DNA from: Candidatus Synechococcus calcipolaris G9
GTDB taxonomy: Bacteria; Cyanobacteriota; Cyanobacteriia; Thermosynechococcales; Thermosynechococcaceae
Direction: 5' to 3'
NCBI RefSeq assembly: GCF_029582805.1
Contig: NZ_JAKKUT010000002.1
Coordinates: 310,001-374,000 of the forward strand
DNA: 64,000 nucleotides
Shown here piece by piece: positions 1-12,207 of this stretch. The translations under genes were made by a program, and so were the position numbers. The notes beneath the pieces were generated by a model that worked only from the letters and a program-made list of their open reading frames with translations, was not told the origin of the DNA and did no database searches. Each line of letters starts with the position of its first letter. Positions within the stretch are counted from its first letter, which is position 1.

Positions 1-2
1 TA

Positions 3-1202
3 GAGCGGCTTTTTTGTTTACCCGGCAATGGCGGTACAGCCTGCTTAGATCGGTGCGAAAATGTGGCGATCGCCGCAACGGATTTAGATAGTATCTGCCA
101 GTTTGCCCAAAAGGAACGGGTGGATTTGGTCGTCATTGGCCCAGAGGTTCCCTTGGCGGCGGGTCTGGGCGATCGGCTACAGGCCCTAGGTATTGCTGCA
201 TTTGGGCCCACCCAAGCCGGTGCAAAAATTGAAGCCAGCAAGGCCTGGGCAAAAACCCTGATGGTGGAGGCCGGCATCCCCACGGCCCGGGCCCAAACCT
301 TTGATCAAGCTGCCCCGGCCATTACCTATGTCCAGGCCCATGGCGCACCCATTGTCATTAAAGCCGATGGTTTGGCGGCGGGCAAAGGCGTAACGGTGGC
401 TCAAACCCTCGACGGGGCGATCGCGGCCATTCACACCAGTTTTGCCGGTACCTTTGGGGAGGCCGGTTCCCAGGTGGTAATTGAAGAGGTCTTAGTTGGC
501 GAAGAAGTCTCCGTGCTAGCTCTCACCGACGGACAAACCATTCGCCCCCTGTTGCCGGCCCAGGATCACAAACCCATTGGCGAGGGGGATAGGGGCCCCA
601 ATACCGGTGGCATGGGCGTTTATGCTCCCCTACCCCGCATCACTGCTCCGATTATGGCCAAGATTCAAGCAACCATCCTGGAACCCACCTTGGCCGCCCT
701 GCAAAAACGGGGAATTGACTATCGCGGGGTTCTCTACGCTGGCTTGATGATTGACCCAGAGGATAACGTTCAGGTCGTGGAGTTTAATTGCCGCTTCGGG
801 GATCCGGAAACCCAGGTGATTTTGCCCCTCTTGGATACACCCCTACTCGATCTCCTCCTCGCCTGTGTGAATCGCACCCTAGATCAAATCGGGGCGATCG
901 CCTGGAAGCCAGGTGTCGGTATTTCCGTTGTCATGGCGGCGGCCGGATACCCCAATGCCTATCCCAAGGGAGACGAAATAACAGGTATTCCTGGGGCCCT
1001 AGACCAGGGAGTCCTCGTCTTCCATGCCGGGACCCTCTGGAAACAGGGACAATGGCTTACCAATGGCGGCCGGGTCTTAAATGTCACCGCCGTGGCAGAA
1101 AACTTTACCCTTGCCAAAGAAAAGGCCTATGGGGGTATCGCCCAAATACAGTTTCCTGGGGCCTATTATCGCCGGGATATTGGCTATCGATTATTTTCCT
1201 AG
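3..1202 (+). CDS. purD: Phosphoribosylamine--glycine ligase, 5' truncated by window edge
   Basis: PurD joins phosphoribosylamine and glycine with ATP to give GAR in purine synthesis. The frame is open from base 3, and the residues before the first possible start (GTG at 63) read LPGNGGTA, a conserved PurD motif, so the gene enters from the left and only about 35-40 N-terminal residues are missing. ATP-grasp features are visible: IKADGLAAGKGV, the HKPIGEGDRGPNTGGMG glycine-rich loop and VVEFNCRFGDPETQ near the metal site. The C-terminal domain ends normally at 1202. It is convergent with the restriction-modification fragment that ends at 1225. Confidence 0.95.
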   Translation, partial: ERLFCLPGNGGTACLDRCENVAIAATDLDSICQFAQKERVDLVVIGPEVPLAAGLGDRLQALGIAAFGPTQAGAKIEASKAWAKTLMVEAGIPTARAQTFDQAAPAITYVQAHGAPIVIKADGLAAGKGVTVAQTLDGAIAAIHTSFAGTFGEAGSQVVIEEVLVGEEVSVLALTDGQTIRPLLPAQDHKPIGEGDRGPNTGGMGVYAPLPRITAPIMAKIQATILEPTLAALQKRGIDYRGVLYAGLMIDPEDNVQVVEFNCRFGDPETQVILPLLDTPLLDLLLACVNRTLDQIGAIAWKPGVGISVVMAAAGYPNAYPKGDEITGIPGALDQGVLVFHAGTLWKQGQWLTNGGRVLNVTAVAENFTLAKEKAYGGIAQIQFPGAYYRRDIGYRLFS

Positions 1203-1224
1203 ATTTCCGTGTGTCATGGTATAT

Positions 1225-2499
1225 TCAACCTCCCTGATGCTCTACGGTATCGGGCATTTGTTGAATGATCTCAATCGTGCGGACGCTGACGGTGCAGACT
1301 CGATCGAGCAGGTCGATAACCTGTTCTTTATAGTCAGCAAATTTGTAGGTATTGAAAAGTTTGGCGATCGTGGGGTCTTTGGGTTTCTTTTCTTTGTATT
1401 GGTCGAGAATCCATTCTAGGGCGGAGCGGTTGCCGAGTTTGTAGTCCCAGGCAATGGGGGGTACGCCGCTGAGTTGGGTGTTCTCGTCTAGGGTAATGGT
1501 GCCGTGGGTTTTGTCGGCTTTGAGTTTTGCTTTGGGGTTGGCTTTGCTGGCGATGTCGTGGCGGGTTAAGCCGTAGGGTTCGATCGCTTCGTAGTTCAGG
1601 TGCAAGTCCATCAAAGCTCTGCCCCAGGTTGCCCATTGATGAAAGTTGGAATAGAAGGGCAGGCGGGGAAATTCGCGTTTGAGGTTGAGTTCGTATTTTG
1701 TGCGGTAGGCGGGATGGTGGAGAACGGCGTAGGTGTAGTGGAAGATGGCTTCTTTGGTGATGGTGGGGTCGCTGTAGTGGGTTTGGAATTGGGTTAAACC
1801 CCAGTCGGTGATGTTGTCGATGCGGTTTCCGTTTTCGTCATAGCGATAGAGGGGAAGGCATTGGGAACCTCCTATGGTAGTCAAATCAGCTATGTAAGAA
1901 CTAGCAAGACACCAAAACGGTATCGCATCACCAGTTTTTAACCAAATTAAAGTATTTTTAGAGTTTGAAGTTCTAAAAATATTTGACATTTGATAGGTTC
2001 TACCATTTAGATGAGAGTCAAAATATATCTTCTTCTTCACAAATGGTCGATACATTCCATTTCTAATACATTCTCTGTCAAATTCTTTTTGTATTCTCCT
2101 TGCCAAACAAGATTCTAGATTTTCATCCCATTTAATTTTTGATTTTCCACTATTACCCTTCTTCAGCGAAGCCTGATAATCATTAAGTAAAAATTTAATC
2201 TTTTCAATTAAATCATCTTCATTCCAGTCATAAGCCCATTCATCTCGCTGCGTTTTAACCCCTGCTGAAAAAAGCTGAAAAACTGCCTCTTGAGATTTAC
2301 CCGCTTTCACCACCTTATCAATCAACGGCAAAAAACTATCAAAATCGTTATCGGTTAAATTAATCCAATTCGTCTTTTTGTCCGGCGTAATGTGGTCAAA
2401 TGGAATCTGCTCAAACCGGGTGCGTTCAAACCAGTCGAGCTTTTCTTCCTTCGTCTGCTCATCCTGCAACGTAAAGTAAAAAATCTTTGCCTTGCTCAT
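1225..2499 (-). CDS. Type ISP-like restriction-modification enzyme, C-terminal half (split gene)
   Basis: 424 residues that carry on the protein interrupted at 3214: the opening KAKIFYF and EEKLDWF follow directly on the last native residues of the upstream half. The region with YRPFVKKKIYFDSHLNGR resembles the C-terminal target-recognition domain of type ISP enzymes. ATG at 2499 overlaps the TGA of the toxin gene (ATGA), so I prefer it to the GTG at 2505; translation is probably coupled. There is no own SD-like site apart from toxin codons. No internal stop or frameshift is seen, so the half may still be made and might pair with the N-terminal half; a dead remnant is the alternative. Confidence 0.8.
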   Translation of the reverse strand: MSKAKIFYFTLQDEQTKEEKLDWFERTRFEQIPFDHITPDKKTNWINLTDNDFDSFLPLIDKVVKAGKSQEAVFQLFSAGVKTQRDEWAYDWNEDDLIEKIKFLLNDYQASLKKGNSGKSKIKWDENLESCLARRIQKEFDRECIRNGMYRPFVKKKIYFDSHLNGRTYQMSNIFRTSNSKNTLIWLKTGDAIPFWCLASSYIADLTTIGGSQCLPLYRYDENGNRIDNITDWGLTQFQTHYSDPTITKEAIFHYTYAVLHHPAYRTKYELNLKREFPRLPFYSNFHQWATWGRALMDLHLNYEAIEPYGLTRHDIASKANPKAKLKADKTHGTITLDENTQLSGVPPIAWDYKLGNRSALEWILDQYKEKKPKDPTIAKLFNTYKFADYKEQVIDLLDRVCTVSVRTIEIIQQMPDTVEHQGG

Positions 2500-2885
2500 G
2501 TCCACACTCGCTGAACTGGATAGAAATCAAACTTTTTATCACGGCTCACAATATCTAGTGAGTAATCCATTGCTTGGGCAACTAAAATGCGATCGAATGG
2601 ATCTCGATGATCTTTGGAAATCGGCAAGTCTAAATAATTTTCTAGATTCTCAATCTCAATTGGGATAATTTCCGCTCTCATGACTGAGATCCGATCCAGC
2701 AGGCTCTTAAAAGAATAATCAAGCTGGAGCTTACCAACATTGATTTTGATAACTATCTCCCAAAGACTTGCCATACTAAAAAACAAGTCTGATTTCGCAT
2801 CTACGATCGCTTTAGCTCTTTGGCTCAAGCTGGGGTTCTTGGATGCGTACCAAAGAACGACATGGGTATCGAGCAGAAACGCCAT
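2496..2885 (-). CDS. PIN-domain toxin (VapC-like) inserted in restriction-modification gene
   Basis: 129-residue PIN-domain ribonuclease of the VapC type. The acidic active-site residues are present: Asp in LLDTHVVLW (residue 6), Glu in SLWEIVIK (about residue 43), Asp in HRDPFDRILVAQA (about residue 96) and Asp in IVSRDKKF (about residue 115). The length is normal and the frame is intact. It starts one base after the antitoxin stop and its stop codon overlaps the start of the methylase C-terminal half. VapC toxins usually cleave tRNA or rRNA; the target here is unknown. The cassette sits between the two halves of a restriction-modification gene. Confidence 0.9.
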   Translation of the reverse strand: MAFLLDTHVVLWYASKNPSLSQRAKAIVDAKSDLFFSMASLWEIVIKINVGKLQLDYSFKSLLDRISVMRAEIIPIEIENLENYLDLPISKDHRDPFDRILVAQAMDYSLDIVSRDKKFDFYPVQRVWT

Positions 2886-2886
2886 G

Positions 2887-3210
2887 TTACATGTAATCCT
2901 TTAAGTCTTCTAGGGGTTCGTCAAAATCATCAGACATCGTGATTTTTCCAGCTAAACTGCCGTAGCCGTACTTCTTTTCAAGAGCTGCTTTCTGTTCAGC
3001 ATCAAGTAGTTCCATCGGCGTATCGAAGTCTTCTGGCAGAGGTAACTTAAATGTGCCTTTCAAAATGCCAGATCGCCGTTTCTTTAACGGTTCTCCTGCC
3101 TGAGCATGGGAGTATTTTTCATTGAGGTACTTGGCATAATGCAGAACCTCTTGCTGAAGAGATTCTGGCATCTGAGTGAGGGTTTCTAAAAGCTCTGCAT
3201 CGACAGTCAT
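2887..3210 (-). CDS. VapB-like antitoxin (DUF2281-like) with two tail motifs
   Basis: 107-residue antitoxin partner of the PIN toxin. The first 40 residues (MPESLQQEVLHYAKYL) look like the DUF2281 helical domain. Two related tail motifs follow: GTFKLPLPEDFDTPMELL at about residue 52 and GKITMSDDFDEPLEDLKDY at about residue 88. Such acidic tails normally occur once, at the C-terminus, where they wrap the toxin, so this protein looks like a fusion or duplication of two tails. The Shine-Dalgarno AGGAGG lies inside the last codons of the upstream methylase half, three bases after whose stop the ATG begins. Confidence 0.8.
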   Translation of the reverse strand: MTVDAELLETLTQMPESLQQEVLHYAKYLNEKYSHAQAGEPLKKRRSGILKGTFKLPLPEDFDTPMELLDAEQKAALEKKYGYGSLAGKITMSDDFDEPLEDLKDYM

Positions 3211-3213
3211 TGA

Positions 3214-4947
3214 TTACGCCTCCTGTGACCTAACTAAAAACATGACAGCAATTCCAGTTTGAATCCCAAACACGTTATTTTTCGTGCCAGAGATTTTAGG
3301 ATTGTTCCTCACATCGGATTGAGTATCGACAATATAAACATAATCAAACTCGCGATCGATACACTTACGAAAGCCATCAAAAGTTTTGGAATCAATAAAC
3401 GATCGATTGGTAATAAAGGCAATAATACCGTTTTGACCGAGGCGATCGCTTGCCCACCGAAAGAAGCGGGTATACATATCGTAAACAACAATCTGGTTCT
3501 GAGCCGTCCCTTCCTTGATGTAGGTTGCCTTAATGGCTTTATCAATCCCTGCATAGAGACGATTGGCATTACGCTGGTTAAAATTTTCCTGGTGAGCGTT
3601 GTAGGGCGGGTTGCCGATGATGACAGAAATGGTTTTCTCATTTTGCTGCTGAATTCGAGCCGTGTTTTGCACACTCATCGCAAAAAGATCAAATTGATGC
3701 CCTGCGGTCGTGCAATGATCCAGCGTATCGACTAAACAAATATTTTTGAATTCTTCATACTTCCCCATCTTTTGCTGATAGGTAAACTCAATATTCAAAT
3801 TAGCAATGTAATAGGGCAAAATCGCTACTTCATTACAGTGAATTTCATGCTTATATTTATGCTCCAGCTTATCCGCTGGCAAATATTCAATTAGCTCCGT
3901 CACATAGGTTCCTGTCCCCGTACAAGGGTCTAAAATTTCTACCCCCGGATCGCTCAGTAACTTGCCAAAGTGCTTATGGGTCAAATAATCCGCACTCTCA
4001 ATCATAAAGCGGACAATTTCATTCGGCGTATAGACAATCCCCAACCGATCCGCCGCCTTGGGGTTATAGGCTTTGTAGAAATTCTCGTAGACCGCCTTGA
4101 GAAACTTCTGCTTTTCGTGGTGATTGGCGATGTTTTCCGAATGGCGACGAATTACCGCATAGTAGTGTTCGATGCTTTTGAGCGTGTTTTTGCGAGTCGC
4201 TCCCGTGAAAAAGGTGTTGATAATCTCCGACAGTTCCCGCGCAATATTGTTTTCCCGGTGAAACTGCGACTCATGGAAAATATTGGTGAAAATATCCTCC
4301 GTGAGAATGTGCTGAATCAACATCTCATGGATATCGAAGATCTCAATTTCTGGGTTAATCGACTGGCGACACACCGCGAGGAAAGTATTGCGGCGTTCCC
4401 TAAATTGGGGATTGCTCGCTTCTTGCTGGGTAATAATATCCCGTAGCGCCACCAGAATATGGGGAATGTCTTCCTTAAATTTGACGATCGCCGCCCGAAA
4501 GTCACGCACTTCAGGACGTTCATAGTCCACAAACGTACTGATTAGCCCATCTAACGCCTCCGCATCCCCCATGGAAACCCGCAACTGCTCTCGACTGTGC
4601 TGAATCAGGACGGCAATTTGAGAATTTTCAAACAGAATGTTTTCGTCTGGATATCCAGCGGCAAACTTATCTTCAATTTTTCGATCCAGATCATGCTCTA
4701 GTCCCTTACACTCCCACCAGCCATGCTCTAGGCGAATGGCATCCTTCACCGTGCCATCCGGGAAAACCGTCGTATTGAACTTGGTCTTAAAGTCCAGTTC
4801 TGGGATCAGCAGATAGTTGCGGGGTTTGCAGTAGTCATTCAGCAACCGCTCAAAGGCATTGCGAATACTGGTTTCCTTCCTGGAACCGCCATAGCGAATG
4901 ATTTTTTCGACCTCCGCCTGGTACTGTGTCACCAGCAATCTGGACAT
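3214..4947 (-). CDS. Type ISP-like restriction-modification enzyme, N-terminal half (nuclease + N6 methylase)
   Basis: 577 residues. An N-terminal nuclease-like region shows a PD-(D/E)XK pattern (Asp in VKDAIRL, then WWECKG). A helical linker follows, then an N6-adenine methylase core with motif I DPCTGTGTYVTEL and motif IV NPPYN. No helicase is seen, so the layout is nuclease-methylase-specificity as in helicase-less ISP or type IIG enzymes. ATG 4947 is chosen because GGGAG lies 8 bases upstream and family-like sequence starts there; the 24 codons further upstream look non-coding. After MFLVR the frame reads SQEA and stops: those codons are the antitoxin Shine-Dalgarno region, so the end is foreign. 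The remainder continues at 2499. Confidence 0.85.
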   Translation of the reverse strand: MSRLLVTQYQAEVEKIIRYGGSRKETSIRNAFERLLNDYCKPRNYLLIPELDFKTKFNTTVFPDGTVKDAIRLEHGWWECKGLEHDLDRKIEDKFAAGYPDENILFENSQIAVLIQHSREQLRVSMGDAEALDGLISTFVDYERPEVRDFRAAIVKFKEDIPHILVALRDIITQQEASNPQFRERRNTFLAVCRQSINPEIEIFDIHEMLIQHILTEDIFTNIFHESQFHRENNIARELSEIINTFFTGATRKNTLKSIEHYYAVIRRHSENIANHHEKQKFLKAVYENFYKAYNPKAADRLGIVYTPNEIVRFMIESADYLTHKHFGKLLSDPGVEILDPCTGTGTYVTELIEYLPADKLEHKYKHEIHCNEVAILPYYIANLNIEFTYQQKMGKYEEFKNICLVDTLDHCTTAGHQFDLFAMSVQNTARIQQQNEKTISVIIGNPPYNAHQENFNQRNANRLYAGIDKAIKATYIKEGTAQNQIVVYDMYTRFFRWASDRLGQNGIIAFITNRSFIDSKTFDGFRKCIDREFDYVYIVDTQSDVRNNPKISGTKNNVFGIQTGIAVMFLVRSQEA

Positions 4948-5110
4948 ACTACAACTCCCGGAGCCATGAAGTCTAGGTAAAGTGAGGACTAGAGCTTTAA
5001 TATTACCCCTTAATCTCAATTCTGACCCATCGACAAGGTTCCGGCTCTAAAACTGGGCAAGATGGTTTGAGTATCTGCCCCCCCCCACCTGTGATGCCGC
5101 AGATAGAAAA

Positions 5111-5161
5111 TCCCCGATCTTGACTGAAGATGTTTCTCCAAGGCAGTCAGAAAATCGGGGA
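5111..5161 (-). terminator. Rho-independent terminator of the atp operon
   Basis: Long hairpin 41 bases beyond the atpA stop. Outer arms TCCCCGAT (5111-5118) and ATCGGGGA (5154-5161) are perfect complements, with a second helix TGACTG (5121-5126) with CAGTCA (5144-5149). Read on the minus strand the stem is followed by TTTTCT. It separates the atp operon from the restriction-modification gene. Confidence 0.8.
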
Positions 5162-5201
5162 AATGTCAGGAGTAAAGAGAGGGAATATACCAGGTAATAC
5201 C

Positions 5202-7308
<2,107 letters not shown>

Positions 7309-7309
<1 letters not shown>

Positions 7310-7851
7310 CATTTGCCTCCTAGTAGGGCAATACTGCGATCGACAAGCTGTCGCTGCATTTCAGCATTAGCCGATAACTGGGCATTTAAGTCCGCTTCGG
7401 CCTTAGCCAGAGCCAAACTGGCAATGCGATCCCGAATCTCGGCGATCGCCCGTTCTTGGCTGGCGGTTGTGTCTTGACTAGCTGTTTGCTTGAGTCGCTC
7501 AATCTCACGCTTGGCTTGGGCTAAAAGTTCATCCTTAGCGAGCTTCGCCCGAACTTCTGCCTCTTGGCGAATTCGCTGCGCTTCCTGTTGAGCTTGGGCT
7601 AGTTTTTGTTGTTCATCGGCTAAACGAACGGCGGCTTCCTGATTCCGCTCCTCCGCTTCCTTAATTTCAGTGGCAATGGCTGCTTGGCGATCGCCCAGGG
7701 TTTTACCCAAAAAGCCCCGACCAAAATAGACAAGGACACCAATGACAATGGCAAGGTTGATCACATTGGTTTCAAAAATATCAAAATTGAGACCAAAATG
7801 ACCCATCTCCTCCGTTGCCAAAAATAGATTTACGAGATTAACTGCGTCCAT
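7309..7851 (-). CDS. atpF: ATP synthase F0 subunit b
   Basis: Peripheral stalk subunit. 180 residues with one membrane helix near residues 27-47 (NVINLAIVIGVLVYFG) followed by a long, highly charged coiled coil rich in Glu, Gln, Arg and Ala. Cyanobacteria form a b/b' heterodimer, and the b' gene lies directly upstream. The stop overlaps the atpH start region. Confidence 0.97.
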
Positions 7852-7863
7852 GACCCAAACTCC

Positions 7864-8280
7864 TTACGCCAACAGCTTTGTTAAAAGTTGCTGGCTGAAC
7901 GTACCGACCTGAACCTCAAGATCTCTCAGCACTGATTGCTTCTGCTGGTCAATCTCGGCCTGTACATTTAATAATTCTGCCTGAACGATTTTCTGGGCTG
8001 CGGCAATTTCTCCTGTGGCAATCTTTTGAGCATCGGCCCGAGCCTCTTCAAGGAGCACTTGAGCTTGGCGACGGGTCACAGCTAATTCCTGCTCGTACTG
8101 GGCGGCAAGATTTTTGGCCTGCTCTAGCCGATCCTTTGCTTCCCGTAAATTGCCGCGCACATAATCATCGCGATTATCGAGGGCATTACTGAGGGGTTTA
8201 TAGAAAATTGCATTCAAAATGACTGTCAAAATCAAAAACTGAACAGCCATTAAGGGTAGGGTGGCATCGAAATCAAACAT
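7864..8280 (-). CDS. atpG: ATP synthase F0 subunit b'
   Basis: Second stalk subunit (b'), typical of photosynthetic organisms. From ATG 8280 the protein is 138 residues, starting [15 protein letters not shown] as in other cyanobacteria, with one membrane helix and then a coiled coil. AGGAG stands seven bases before this ATG; an in-frame ATG at 8328 would add 16 residues but has only a weak AAGG. Thirteen bases separate it from atpF. Confidence 0.95.
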   Translation of the reverse strand: MFDFDATLPLMAVQFLILTVILNAIFYKPLSNALDNRDDYVRGNLREAKDRLEQAKNLAAQYEQELAVTRRQAQVLLEEARADAQKIATGEIAAAQKIVQAELLNVQAEIDQQKQSVLRDLEVQVGTFSQQLLTKLLA

Positions 8281-8367
8281 CCGCCTCTCCTGATGGGCAT
8301 GACTTAAGAGGATTGACTGTTCAGACATTGAAGACCTTTAACAGCCAATCCCGATGAAAATGGGTGC

Positions 8368-8628
<261 letters not shown>

Positions 8629-8689
8629 TCAGACAGTAGTGGAGTTTAACAAAATTTCCAGAGATTACAATACCAGGCCGCGGGGCCTT

Positions 8690-9451
8690 TTAGGAGTGGG
8701 CTTCTTCATGTTCTCCCCCATGCCCTTCCATCGCTTCACCGATGTAGGTGGCTGCTAGGGTTGCAAATACTAAGGCTTGAATGGCACTAGTAAATAACCC
8801 CAGAAACATTACAGGTAGAGGGATAAACAAAGGTACCAAAAGCACTAAAACACCAACAACTAACTCGTCTGCGAGAATATTCCCAAATAGACGGAAGCTG
8901 AGGGAGAGGGGCTTGGTGAAGTCTTCCAGGATAGCAATGGGCAGGAGGATAGGGGTTGGCTCAATGTATTTAGTTAAGTACCCCAGTCCTCGCTTGCGGA
9001 AGCCGGCATAGAAGTAAGCCAAAGAAACCAGTAGGGCAAGGGCTACGGTGGTATTGATGTCGTTGGTGGGGGCCGCCAATTCGCCTTCGGGTAACTCAAT
9101 TAGTTTCCAGGGGACGAGGGCACCGGACCAATTACAAACAAAAATGAATAGAAAAAGGGTGCCAATAAACGGAACCCAAGCTCGGTATTCTTTTTCGCCC
9201 ATTTGACCCTTGGCCAAATCCCGGATAAATTCAAGGGCGTACTCCATGAGATTCTGTATTCCAGTGGGAATGCGCTGAATATTTCGGGTGGCGGCCAGGG
9301 CGGCCACAATCAAAATGGCCATAACAATCCAGGTGGTCATAAACACTTGGCCATGCACCTTAAGATTGCCAATATGCCAGTAAAAATGATGCCCAACTTC
9401 TAGTTTAGCTAGGGGCAATAAAATCCATTCAGGGGAATGTATCAAAGGCAT
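8690..9451 (-). CDS. atpB: ATP synthase F0 subunit a
   Basis: Stator channel subunit of F0, about 253 residues with five to six membrane helices. The helix with the essential Arg is present in [23 protein letters not shown] at 9454/9451 follows GGAGG closely; the second has the better spacing. The long N-terminal extension open to 9601 overlaps atp1 in another frame and is not coding. Next downstream is atpE, 73 bases away. Confidence 0.96.
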   Translation of the reverse strand: MPLIHSPEWILLPLAKLEVGHHFYWHIGNLKVHGQVFMTTWIVMAILIVAALAATRNIQRIPTGIQNLMEYALEFIRDLAKGQMGEKEYRAWVPFIGTLFLFIFVCNWSGALVPWKLIELPEGELAAPTNDINTTVALALLVSLAYFYAGFRKRGLGYLTKYIEPTPILLPIAILEDFTKPLSLSFRLFGNILADELVVGVLVLLVPLFIPLPVMFLGLFTSAIQALVFATLAATYIGEAMEGHGGEHEEAHS

Positions 9452-9501
9452 CATGCCTCCGACCTCAAAGTTTGTAGGCTGTACACATTTGCAGACCAGA
9501 A

Positions 9502-9927
9502 CTAGCGGGACAAAACAACCGTGCGCAAGGTATAGACCAAGATGGCTGCTTTGTAGGTGAGAAAACCCAAGAATACGGGTAAAATGTGCAATTGCTGCCA
9601 ACGACTTGCCAGAATAATCACGGCAATAAAGACAACAAGGTGAGTTTTACCCAGTTTTTCCTGCTCCCGGCCTAGTCGCTCAACATTACGGGCCAATAAC
9701 CGTAAATAGAGCATACTGGCACTGGCTCCTAATAGATAATTGCAGGCAGTATCGAGGGAGTAACCCCACCAAACTGCCACAAAAATTATCCCCATGAGAG
9801 CTAGGCTAGTGGTTAATAGCTCCCGACGAAGTTGATAAAATTCAGCCATTGAACCAGAATCTGAGGATTCAGATGAGTCCAGAGATGGCAATGGTTTTGA
9901 ATGGGTATCAGGGTCAGGAACAGCCAC
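9502..9927 (-). CDS. ATP synthase subunit I-like protein (Atp1)
   Basis: First gene of the operon, 141 residues with three to four hydrophobic segments ([43 protein letters not shown] and a C-terminal one). [16 protein letters not shown] followed by NVERLG is typical of cyanobacterial Atp1, thought to help c-ring assembly. The first 26 residues are Ser/Asp-rich; ATG 9849 ([10 protein letters not shown]) is an alternative start. Upstream, GTTAAGTAA occurs twice on the minus strand at about 9991-10015, perhaps in the operon promoter. Confidence 0.85.
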   Translation of the reverse strand: MAVPDPDTHSKPLPSLDSSESSDSGSMAEFYQLRRELLTTSLALMGIIFVAVWWGYSLDTACNYLLGASASMLYLRLLARNVERLGREQEKLGKTHLVVFIAVIILASRWQQLHILPVFLGFLTYKAAILVYTLRTVVLSR

Positions 9928-10032
9928 AGTGGTAGCAGATCATCCTGGGATGCTTTGAACTGGCCACCTTGAATCCTACCATGGTTGGGCAACATTACTT
10001 AACGAGATTTACTTAACCAGATTTCTACATCC

Positions 10033-10827
10033 CTAACTAATGGAAAAGGTTTGGGGATCAAGGCAGTGGCTGAGGGAGGTGAGTCCCGGTGCGTAGGTGA
10101 GGTTATAGGCAAGGGGGGTAACACTGATCAGATTTTGGGCGATCGCCTCCACGTCCGTGGGCACGAGTCCACTCTCCTGGGGTAATTCTTCCACCACTTC
10201 CCCCGCCAGCCAGTAGTAGGTTTTGCCACGGGGATCAATACGCTTTTGGAAGAGATCATGGTAGCGGCGCAGACCTTGGCGGGTAATGGCCACCCCAGCA
10301 ATATCTTCAGCAGCCAAGGCGGGAACATTGACGTTCAGGAGCATCATTTCCGAAAGCGGTTTCTGCCCCAAGTGCGCGAGTAAACGGGCGACAAAGTCAG
10401 CGGCAGGTTGAAACTCGTGGACGGTAAAACTCGTTAGGCTAATGGCCATACTAGGAATGCCTTCGATAATCCCTTCCATTGCGGCGGAAACGGTGCCGGA
10501 GTAAAGAATATCAGTGCCGAGGTTGGAGCCTTGATTAATCCCGGATACGACAAAATCCGGGGGTTGCTCCAGCAGGGCCCCTAGGGCTAATTTGACGCAA
10601 TCGGAGGGGGTTCCCGAACAGGCCCAGGCTTGAACATTGCTATGAAAGCGATGACTCACCACTTCGGCGCGAATGGGATCAAAGACGGTGAGGCTATGGC
10701 CCGTGGCCGATCGCTCCCGATCGGGGCAGACGACGACTACCTCATGGCCGGCGATCGCCAGGGTATCGGCTAAGCAACGAATACCGGGGGAAAAGACCCC
10801 ATCATCATTGGAAATTAAAAGACGCAT
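10033..10827 (-). CDS. surE: 5'-nucleotidase SurE
   Basis: Nucleoside monophosphate phosphatase of the SurE family; about 264 residues, normal length. The N-terminal metal-binding motif [11 protein letters not shown] and the motif [11 protein letters not shown] are present. It starts five bases after the histidine kinase stop, so the two are probably co-transcribed with the coiled-coil gene further upstream. Confidence 0.95.
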   Translation of the reverse strand: MRLLISNDDGVFSPGIRCLADTLAIAGHEVVVVCPDRERSATGHSLTVFDPIRAEVVSHRFHSNVQAWACSGTPSDCVKLALGALLEQPPDFVVSGINQGSNLGTDILYSGTVSAAMEGIIEGIPSMAISLTSFTVHEFQPAADFVARLLAHLGQKPLSEMMLLNVNVPALAAEDIAGVAITRQGLRRYHDLFQKRIDPRGKTYYWLAGEVVEELPQESGLVPTDVEAIAQNLISVTPLAYNLTYAPGLTSLSHCLDPQTFSIS

Positions 10828-10832
10828 GAATA

Positions 10833-12206
10833 CTACGAATCCTGATTGCTTCCATCAGGTTGATTATGGCAGGAAAGGGGAGAGTCAACTGTGTTACTAA
10901 GAAAGGGTGTGTTAATGAGTGCGGGGAGCCGCAGACGAAAGGCGGTTCCGGTGGTGCCGTGGGCAGGGTAAGGACTTTCAACCTGAATGTGAATCCCTAG
11001 GGGTTGGAGCAGGTCTTGGGCGATCGCCAGGCCCAGGCCCGTGCCCGGAATCTCGCCGTTGGCTTGAATACCTCGGTAGCCCCGCTCAAATAAATGGGCC
11101 TGATCGGCGGCAGGGATGCCCGGCCCCGTATCCCAAATCCGCAGGTCATAGTGGGCCGTTTCCTGGGCCTCGCAATCAGGCAGGGAGGGTGAGTCCACCA
11201 CGACTAACTCAATACCAACGCTGCCGCCGCTGGGGGTGTATTTGAAGGCATTATCTAGCAAATTATTCAGGACTTCCCGGAGAACATCGCCATTTAAATG
11301 GAGATCGGGCAAGGGGGTGAGATCGGTTAAGACCAGATGGATATTCTGGGCCTCAGCGCGGGCTTGGGCGGATTGAATCAGGGGTGCCAATATCTCTGCC
11401 AAGGACGTACAGGTCTGGGGAGCCGGTGCCAATCGCAGGGGGTAGTGGGAATGGGGTGGGAGGGGGGGCTGCTCCAAAACCTGGGAAAACTGACTGAGGA
11501 GTTCTTCCATCCGTTCACTTTCTTGCCATATCCCTTCCGCTAGGGCGTGATTGGGATGGCTCAAACGCTTTCGCAGGAGTTTGGCAAAGGTACGTACCGC
11601 TGTCAGGGGGTTACGCAGTTGATGGAGCAGGTTATCCAGAACGGTGTGTTGGCTATCTCGGTGGAGTTCATAGGCTTCGGGGCGACTCAACCACTGTTGC
11701 CGTTGATCCAAAATACAGGCGATCGCCAGGGTATGGGCCACCTGCTCCAGTTGATCCTGCTCCCAGGGAATCCAGGGTTGACCCTCTCGCCCCGCCAGAA
11801 GTAACCCTAAGACCCAGTTTTGATAGATCAAGGGTAGGGCTAACTGATCCGGCCCTAGGGGGGGAATGACAGCAGCCCCAGGGGAATAGTTATCCTTGGG
11901 AATTAAGGAGAGGGGGGGATCACTAGCACTAAAGGTTTGGGATGGGACTAAGTTGTTGGGAGGGGGTAATAATTCAGACTGGGGCGGCTTAAAATCGGAG
12001 ATGGGCGGTGGTAGCAGCGGGGGCGATCGCCAAGCCCTATCGGATTCAGGGTAGGTGGCAACGGGCATCCAGGTTTGGGCGGTGGGATCATCCTCAGCCC
12101 CCTCCGTCAGATAGACCGCCAAGGACGAAGCCCCTAAACCCTTGACGACTAGGGCCAACTGGGAGCGACAAAGGGCAACAAACTCCTCACTGGCCGGTAA
12201 TAGCAT
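10833..12206 (-). CDS. Sensor histidine kinase, Hik2/CSK-like
   Basis: 457 residues. The N-terminal ~170 residues look like a soluble GAF-type sensor interrupted by a Pro-rich stretch (residues ~55-95). The H-box reads [19 protein letters not shown] with the phospho-His at about 191, a variant form (HQxRNPLTA) characteristic of Hik2 and chloroplast sensor kinase. The ATPase boxes follow: [13 protein letters not shown] (N), DTGPGIPA (G1) and GTGLGLAI (G2). No membrane segment is seen. It starts one base after the stop of a coiled-coil gene. Hik2 senses redox or salt in other cyanobacteria; the assignment here rests on the H-box and layout. Confidence 0.8.
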   Translation of the reverse strand: MLLPASEEFVALCRSQLALVVKGLGASSLAVYLTEGAEDDPTAQTWMPVATYPESDRAWRSPPLLPPPISDFKPPQSELLPPPNNLVPSQTFSASDPPLSLIPKDNYSPGAAVIPPLGPDQLALPLIYQNWVLGLLLAGREGQPWIPWEQDQLEQVAHTLAIACILDQRQQWLSRPEAYELHRDSQHTVLDNLLHQLRNPLTAVRTFAKLLRKRLSHPNHALAEGIWQESERMEELLSQFSQVLEQPPLPPHSHYPLRLAPAPQTCTSLAEILAPLIQSAQARAEAQNIHLVLTDLTPLPDLHLNGDVLREVLNNLLDNAFKYTPSGGSVGIELVVVDSPSLPDCEAQETAHYDLRIWDTGPGIPAADQAHLFERGYRGIQANGEIPGTGLGLAIAQDLLQPLGIHIQVESPYPAHGTTGTAFRLRLPALINTPFLSNTVDSPLSCHNQPDGSNQDS

Positions 12207-12207
12207 T

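Noticed and set aside
186-434. 82-codon frame on the minus strand inside purD
   Set aside because: Shadow of the well-conserved purD frame, with low-complexity Gly/Arg content typical of antisense frames.
9991-10015. Two GTTAAGTAA copies before the atp operon as an RpaB HLR1 site
   Set aside because: The halves are eight rather than four bases apart and depart from GTTACA, so it is noted only as a repeat.
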